The notes under the pieces were generated by a model. That model saw only the letters and a program-made list of their open reading frames with translations. It searched no databases and was not told the DNA's origin. The translations under genes were made by a program, and so were the position numbers. From an uncultured Eubacteriales bacterium (GTDB taxonomy: Bacteria > Bacillota > Clostridia > Peptostreptococcales > Anaerovoracaceae), in contig USBT01000024.1 of assembly GCA_900553025.1 (NCBI GenBank), positions 1 through 19,070 of the forward strand: DNA of 19,070 nucleotides, in the 5' to 3' direction. Below are positions 14,567 through 19,070 of this stretch, one piece after another; position 1 is the first letter of the stretch, and every line of letters starts with the position of its first letter.

Positions 14567-14592
14567 CTTCTATACTATTTAGATAGCAGAAG
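14567..14592 (+). repeat. Small hairpin partly covering the fusA ribosome binding site
   Basis: CTTCT (14567-14571) pairs with AGAAG (14588-14592), and CTAT (14575-14578) with ATAG (14583-14586), loop TTAG. The 3' arm overlaps the start of the purine-rich AGAAGGAAGG that serves fusA. It may modulate fusA initiation or couple it to rpsG translation. Confidence 0.35.
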
Positions 14593-14604
14593 GAAGGAAT
14601 ATAT

Positions 14605-16674
14605 ATGGCTGGTAGACAGTTTTCACTTGAAAAAACCAGAAATATTGGTATAATGGCCCACATTGATGCGGGCAAAACTACCACGACTGAACGTATTTTG
14701 TTCTATACAGGACGTACGCATAAGTTAGGTGAAACCCACGACGGCGGAGCGACTATGGACTTTATGGATCAGGAAAAAGAGCGTGGTATTACAATCGCCT
14801 CTGCTGCTACCACTGCACAATGGAAGGAACATAGAATAAACATCATAGATACGCCAGGACACGTTGACTTTACAGTTGAAGTAGAGAGATCGCTTCGTGT
14901 TTTGGATGGTGCGGTTACAGTGCTGTGCGCTAAGAGTGGTGTTGAGCCTCAATCGGAAACTGTTTGGAGACAGGCGGAGAAGTATGGCGTGCCAAGAATG
15001 ATTTTCGTCAACAAGATGGATATCATCGGCGCAGATTTCTTTAGGGTCGTAGGAATGGTTGAAGATAGACTGGGCGCTAATGCGGTGCCTGTACAGCTTC
15101 CTATCGGTGCGGAGGATAATTTTGTAGGAATTATCGACCTGGTAGAAATGAAGGCGGAAATATATAAGGACGAACTCGGTAAGGAAATCGAATTAGTTGA
15201 TATTCCTGATGACATGAAGGAACTCGCTGACGAGTGGAGAGAAAAATTATGCGAGTCTGTAGCTGAGGGTGATGAAGAACTGATGATGAAGTTCCTCGAG
15301 GGTGAGGAGCTCACTGTTGAGGAAATCAAGACTACTATCAGAAAACAGACGATAGCAGGCGAAATGGTACCTATGCTTTGTGGTTCTGCATACAGAAATA
15401 AGGGTGTGCAGATGGTGCTTGATGCGGTTGTTGATTACATGCCTTCACCTCTTGATATTCCTGCTATAAAGGGAATCAATCCAGAAACAGGTGAAGAGGA
15501 AACAAGACCTGCGGATGATAATGCTCCATTTGCGGCACTTGCATTCAAGATTGTAGCAGACCCATTTGTTGGAAAGCTTGCATTTTTCAGAGTTTACTCA
15601 GGTACTCTTGATGCAGGGTCATATGTCTACAACTCAACAAGAGGCAAGAAGGGAAGAATCGGAAGAATTCTTCAAATTCACGCAGCTAAAAGAGAAGAAA
15701 TCAGCAAGGTTTATTCAGGAGATATCGCTGCGGCGGTAGGTCTGAAGGATGCAACGACAGGAGATACTCTTTGCGACGAGAAGCATGAGGTTATTCTTGA
15801 ATCGATGGAGTTCCCAGAACCTGTAATTGAAATCGCGATAGAGCCTAAGACTAAGGGTGGTCAGGAAAAAATGGGTATTGCTCTTGCCAAACTCGCAGAG
15901 GAGGACCCAACCTTCAAGACTTATACCAATGAGGACACGGGTCAGACCATCATAGCAGGAATGGGCGAGCTTCACCTTGAAATTATCGTTGATAGACTTC
16001 TTAGAGAATTTAAGGTTGAAGCAAATGTAGGTAAACCTCAGGTATCCTACAAAGAAACTATCTCGCAGAATGCTGACGTTGATCACAAGTATGCAAAACA
16101 GTCAGGTGGTCGTGGACAGTACGGACACGTTAAAATCAAGATTTATCCACTTGAGCCAGGTACAGGCTTTGAATTTAAAAATTCAATCGTCGGTGGAGCT
16201 ATTCCTAAGGAATACATCCCTAAGATTGAAGAAGGAATCAAGGAAGCCATGGAAACTGGTCCTATTGCAGGATACAATGTTGTGGATGTCGGCGTTGAGC
16301 TTTATGACGGTTCATATCACGAAGTTGACTCCTCCGAGATGGCATTTAAGATTGCTGCTTCAATGGCATTCAGAGAGGCTGTTAAAAAGGCTAAACCAGT
16401 TCTTCTTGAACCAATCTTTAAGGTTGAGGTAACAGTTCCTAAAGAATACATGGGAGATGTAATGGGCGATATGAGCTCAAGAAGAGGAAGAATCGAAGGT
16501 TCTGAAATGATAAATGGAGGAACTATTGTTAGAGGTATGGTTCCATTATCTGAAATGTTTGGATATGCAACTGACCTCAGATCGAGAACTCAGGGTAGAG
16601 GTGTATATGTAATGCAGATGGATCACTTTGAAAAGCTCCCTGATAGTCTTGTTGAAAAAATCGAAGCAAAATAG
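14605..16674 (+). CDS. fusA: Elongation factor G
   Basis: 689 residues, normal length. The GTPase domain shows AHIDAGKTT (P-loop, 18-26), the switch region RGITI (60-64), DTPGHVDF (82-89) and NKMD (136-139). Domains II to V follow, with the domain IV loop region GGRGQYGHVKI and the C-terminal SSRRGRIEG signature. EF-G drives tRNA-mRNA translocation and, with RRF, ribosome recycling. ARTGs such as TetM also resemble EF-G, but the neighbouring rpsL, rpsG and tuf and the full-length match make this the housekeeping copy. AAGGAAGG precedes the ATG. Codon use mixes T- and A-ending third bases, in contrast to tuf downstream. Confidence 0.98.
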   Translation: MAGRQFSLEKTRNIGIMAHIDAGKTTTTERILFYTGRTHKLGETHDGGATMDFMDQEKERGITIASAATTAQWKEHRINIIDTPGHVDFTVEVERSLRVLDGAVTVLCAKSGVEPQSETVWRQAEKYGVPRMIFVNKMDIIGADFFRVVGMVEDRLGANAVPVQLPIGAEDNFVGIIDLVEMKAEIYKDELGKEIELVDIPDDMKELADEWREKLCESVAEGDEELMMKFLEGEELTVEEIKTTIRKQTIAGEMVPMLCGSAYRNKGVQMVLDAVVDYMPSPLDIPAIKGINPETGEEETRPADDNAPFAALAFKIVADPFVGKLAFFRVYSGTLDAGSYVYNSTRGKKGRIGRILQIHAAKREEISKVYSGDIAAAVGLKDATTGDTLCDEKHEVILESMEFPEPVIEIAIEPKTKGGQEKMGIALAKLAEEDPTFKTYTNEDTGQTIIAGMGELHLEIIVDRLLREFKVEANVGKPQVSYKETISQNADVDHKYAKQSGGRGQYGHVKIKIYPLEPGTGFEFKNSIVGGAIPKEYIPKIEEGIKEAMETGPIAGYNVVDVGVELYDGSYHEVDSSEMAFKIAASMAFREAVKKAKPVLLEPIFKVEVTVPKEYMGDVMGDMSSRRGRIEGSEMINGGTIVRGMVPLSEMFGYATDLRSRTQGRGVYVMQMDHFEKLPDSLVEKIEAK

Positions 16675-16711
16675 TATTATTACATAATTATGAATTAAAA
16701 AGGAGACAAAA

Positions 16712-17905
16712 ATGGCAAAGCAAAAGTTTGAGAGAACCAAGCCGCATATTAACATCGGTACCATTGGTCACGTAGACCACGGAAAGACAACTCTAACAGC
16801 AGCTATCACAACAACTCTACAGAACAGATACGGACTTGGTGAGAAGGTAGAATTTGACAAGATAGACAAGGCACCGGAAGAAAAAGAAAGAGGAATCACA
16901 ATCTCTACATCGCACGTAGAGTATGAGACACCAAATAGACACTACGCACACGTAGACTGCCCAGGCCACGCTGACTATGTAAAGAACATGATTACAGGAG
17001 CAGCACAGATGGATGGAGCAATCCTAGTAGTAGCTGCAACAGATGGTCCAATGCCACAGACAAGAGAGCACATCTTGCTATCAAGACAGGTAGGCGTACC
17101 ATACATCGTAGTATTCCTAAACAAATGCGACATGGTAGATGACGACGAGCTCCTAGACCTAGTAGAGATGGAAGTAAGAGAGCTTCTATCAGAGTATGAG
17201 TTCCCAGGAGATGATACACCAATCATCAGAGGCTCAGCACTAAAGGCTCTTGAAGACCCAACAAGCGAGTGGGGAGACAGAATCGTAGAGTTATTTGAAG
17301 CAATCGACTCATACATTCCAGAGCCAGAAAGAGCAAATGACAAGACATTCCTAATGCCAGTAGAGGACGTATTCTCAATCACAGGAAGAGGAACAGTAGC
17401 AACAGGAAGAGTAGAGAGAGGAACTCTTAAGGTAGGCGAAGAGGTAGAAATCATCGGTCTTACAGATGAAAAGAGAAAAGTAGTAGTAACAGGAATTGAG
17501 ATGTTCAGGAAGCTACTAGATGAGGCAGAGACTGGAGATAACATCGGAGCACTTCTAAGAGGAGTACAGAGAGATGAGATTGAAAGAGGACAGGTACTAG
17601 CAGCGCCAGGAACAATCCATCCACATACAAAGTTCAAGGGTGAGGTATACGTGCTAAAGAAAGAGGAGGGTGGAAGACATACTCCATTCTTTAACGGATA
17701 CAGACCACAGTTCTATTTCAGAACAACAGACGTAACAGGCGATCTAAAGTTACCAGAAGGAACAGAAATGTGCATGCCTGGAGATAACGTAACAATGCAA
17801 ATTGAACTTATCACACCGATCGCAATCGAAGAAGGACTTAGATTTGCTATCAGGGAAGGTGGAAGAACAGTAGGTTCCGGAGTTGTAACTGAGATTATTG
17901 AATAA
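16712..17905 (+). CDS. tuf: Elongation factor Tu (second, complete copy)
   Basis: 397 residues, full length. G motifs: GHVDHGKT (19-26), RGITI (60-64), DCPGH (82-86) and NKCD (137-140). The C-terminal barrels end VGSGVVTEIIE. AAAAGGAG lies upstream, 37 bases after fusA, so it is co-transcribed. Codon use is striking. Nearly every valine is GTA (I see one GTG and one GTT), more than half the leucines are CTA, and most Thr, Ala, Pro and Gly codons end in A. fusA, rpoB and the ribosomal genes prefer CTT and mixed third bases. The bias is strongest from about 16860 to 17780 and relaxes over the last ~100 bases, which match the first tuf copy exactly. Confidence 0.98.
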   Translation: MAKQKFERTKPHINIGTIGHVDHGKTTLTAAITTTLQNRYGLGEKVEFDKIDKAPEEKERGITISTSHVEYETPNRHYAHVDCPGHADYVKNMITGAAQMDGAILVVAATDGPMPQTREHILLSRQVGVPYIVVFLNKCDMVDDDELLDLVEMEVRELLSEYEFPGDDTPIIRGSALKALEDPTSEWGDRIVELFEAIDSYIPEPERANDKTFLMPVEDVFSITGRGTVATGRVERGTLKVGEEVEIIGLTDEKRKVVVTGIEMFRKLLDEAETGDNIGALLRGVQRDEIERGQVLAAPGTIHPHTKFKGEVYVLKKEEGGRHTPFFNGYRPQFYFRTTDVTGDLKLPEGTEMCMPGDNVTMQIELITPIAIEEGLRFAIREGGRTVGSGVVTEIIE

Positions 17906-17968
17906 TCGCTTTCTTAGATAGAAAATAGATTTAAATAATTCTGCTTACATGAAATTAGATATAAAATG

Positions 17969-18005
17969 TTAGCTAGAGAAAGTCAAAAATGGTTTGCTCA
18001 GCTAA
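17969..18005 (+). ncRNA. Structured 3' region after tuf
   Basis: A 12-bp bulged stem: TTAGCT-(A)-GAG-AAA (17969-17981) with TTT-(G)-CTC-AGCTAA (17993-18005), placed just before the terminator at 18013. It is in the tuf 3' untranslated region and encodes nothing. It might stabilise the mRNA or be released as a small RNA; neither is shown. The surrounding 310-base gap (17906-18215) contains this, two terminators and no gene. Confidence 0.4.
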
Positions 18006-18012
18006 TTTGGAG

Positions 18013-18038
18013 AGAGAGTCATTATAGGCTCTCTTTTT
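18013..18038 (+). terminator. Terminator of the str operon, after tuf
   Basis: AGAGAGTC (18013-18020) pairs with GGCTCTCT (18027-18034), one G-T pair, loop ATTATA, then a run of T to 18038. It lies 107 bases after the tuf stop and ends rpsL-rpsG-fusA-tuf transcription. Confidence 0.9.
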
Positions 18039-18107
18039 CATTTGAGGTTACGAAAAAAATGGGATTAGCCACTAGCTCTTTTTGTCCGCTTAGCCATACT
18101 TGTAAAT

Positions 18108-18155
18108 AAAAATCCTTGGGGCAAAGCTTTTCTAGTTTCGCCTCAAGGATTTTTT
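18108..18155. terminator. Bidirectional terminator between convergent genes
   Basis: AAAAATCCTTGGGGC (18108-18122) pairs with GCCTCAAGGATTTTT (18140-18154): 15 bp with one G-T and a 17-base loop. A-tracts on one side and T-tracts on the other give a terminator on both strands. It backs up the tuf terminator on plus and ends the aminopeptidase transcript on minus, 61 bases past that gene's stop. Confidence 0.9.
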
Positions 18156-18215
18156 AGGCTTTAAATGCAAGCAAAATAAATAAGCTACAGTCAATTTATC
18201 TCACTAATCATTATT

Positions 18216-19070
18216 CTAATTTGAATGAGATAATTTCTCAAGCCAATCCCAAAATTCAGTATCGTCTAGAAGCTCAGGATATTCTTTTTCTGCAAAATCA
18301 TGAAGTTTGCTATAGACATCTGTATGATATTTCTCAATTTGCTGCTTTTCCTCAGAAGTCAAAAGCTCTGGCGCAATAATGTCTGTGTCGTAAGGGCACA
18401 AAGTAAGATCGCGGAAGAATAACTTATCGTAATCTAAGCTACCGCAAACTTCTACGAGATTTTCAATTCTAATACCAAACTTTCCCTCTAAATAAACACC
18501 AGGCTCGTTAGAAACTACATTTCCAGCTTCAAGAGGCAATCTCCCCCTAGGGCTGATAGAAATAGGTCCCTCGTGAACGTTGAGCATGTGTCCTACACCA
18601 TGACCTGTTCCATGACCGTAGGAATATCCGAATTTTTCCATTTCAGCTTTTGGTATTTTATCGAGAGATGACCCAAGTTCATCAGGAGCAAATTTAGCAC
18701 GAGCAAGAGCAAGATGCCCCTTTAAAACCGCAGTGTAAGCTCTGCTCATCTCTTTTGTTGTATGCCCGATGGCAATTGTTCTGGTGACATCGGTCGTGCC
18801 TGTTTGGTATTGACCGCCAGTGTCCGCAAGTAAAAGAGAATCGCCATTGACCTCAGAATCTTTACCGTGCTGGAATGAATAATGCACAACAGCACCGTTT
18901 GGCCCAAAACCTAAAATTGGCTCAAAGCTTGGACCATTGTATTCTGGAGAGGCCTTGCGGAATTTATTGAGAATTTCGCTAAGCTCTGACTCGCGACAAA
19001 CCTTTTTCGCAGGCTGATATTTTGTTTTTAAATAGTGCACAAAACGAGTAAGTGCCAAACCGTCGTGTAG
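18216..19070 (-). CDS. Xaa-Pro aminopeptidase (M24B, XPNPEP1-like), C-terminal part
   Basis: A minus-strand gene cut by the window end; the frame stays open through 19070 (LHDGLALTRF...), so 284 C-terminal residues are seen. TTG at 19056-19058 is an internal leucine, not the start. The pita-bread metallopeptidase ligands are present: D in LLLADTGGQY, D in TTDVTRT, H in GHGTGHGVGH, and the two glutamates in NEPGVYLEGKFGIRIENLV. After the catalytic domain the segment LTSEEKQQIEKYHTDVYSKL resembles the extra C-terminal domain of the eukaryotic-type cytosolic aminopeptidase P, which is usually about 600 residues in Bacillota. It removes N-terminal residues before proline and needs a divalent metal, commonly Mn. 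It is convergent with tuf and unrelated to that operon. Confidence 0.92.
   Translation of the reverse strand, partial: LHDGLALTRFVHYLKTKYQPAKKVCRESELSEILNKFRKASPEYNGPSFEPILGFGPNGAVVHYSFQHGKDSEVNGDSLLLADTGGQYQTGTTDVTRTIAIGHTTKEMSRAYTAVLKGHLALARAKFAPDELGSSLDKIPKAEMEKFGYSYGHGTGHGVGHMLNVHEGPISISPRGRLPLEAGNVVSNEPGVYLEGKFGIRIENLVEVCGSLDYDKLFFRDLTLCPYDTDIIAPELLTSEEKQQIEKYHTDVYSKLHDFAEKEYPELLDDTEFWDWLEKLSHSN

Noticed and set aside
16975..17637. A 220-codon open frame on the minus strand inside tuf
   Set aside because: It is a shadow of the biased tuf codons: Ser/Thr-rich translation, no ribosome binding site, no recognisable domain, fully inside a certain gene.
19056..19058. TTG as the start of the minus-strand peptidase
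   Set aside because: The frame continues to the window edge with conserved-looking residues (LHDG), and the protein lacks its N-terminal half; it is cut by the window, not short.
1..19070. CRISPR arrays, insertion sequences, inteins, prophage or toxin-antitoxin genes
   Set aside because: No regularly spaced repeats, transposase or splicing motifs; all long frames on the plus strand are intact housekeeping genes.

Overview
This is a housekeeping region from a low-to-moderate GC Gram-positive anaerobe, most likely a member of the Clostridia (Bacillota). The evidence is the gene order tuf – rpmG – secE – nusG – rplK – rplA – rplJ – rplL – rpoB – rpoC – rpsL – rpsG – fusA – tuf, strong AAGGAGG-type ribosome binding sites, heavy AGA use for arginine, and an L33 of the four-cysteine zinc-ribbon type. 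I cannot assign a genus from the sequence alone.

Layout. Positions 1-52 are the last codons of a first tuf gene, followed by a UUCG-loop terminator. Next is a membrane LytR-CpsA-Psr (LCP) protein gene with the three-TM architecture of streptococcal CpsA; it is the only non-transcription/translation gene on the plus strand. A consensus promoter at 1670-1698 starts rpmG-secE-nusG, and rplK, rplA, rplJ and rplL follow. Two of the gaps are long structured leaders: one of unknown ligand before rplA, and a clear L10 leader with attenuator before rplJ. After rplL there is a strong terminator, an unexplained 150-bp repeat/inverted-repeat stretch, and a separate promoter for rpoBC. Both RpoB and RpoC end in long acidic tails. 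A second promoter (TTGCAC-17-TATAAT) drives rpsL-rpsG-fusA-tuf, with an 18-bp hairpin at the very start of that leader. The second, complete tuf ends in a structured 3' region with a terminator. A bidirectional terminator separates it from a convergent gene on the minus strand, the C-terminal half of an XPNPEP1-like Xaa-Pro aminopeptidase that runs off the window.

Together the genes supply the beta and beta' subunits of RNA polymerase, the NusG elongation factor, the SecE translocon subunit, ribosomal proteins L33, L11, L1, L10, L7/L12, S12 and S7, and both major elongation factors. I see no mobile element, CRISPR array, tRNA or rRNA. The points of interest are regulatory RNA structures, the acidic RNA polymerase tails, an arginine at the streptomycin-linked position of S12, and a tuf gene whose codon use differs sharply from its neighbours. 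I found no clear evidence of an undescribed multi-gene system.
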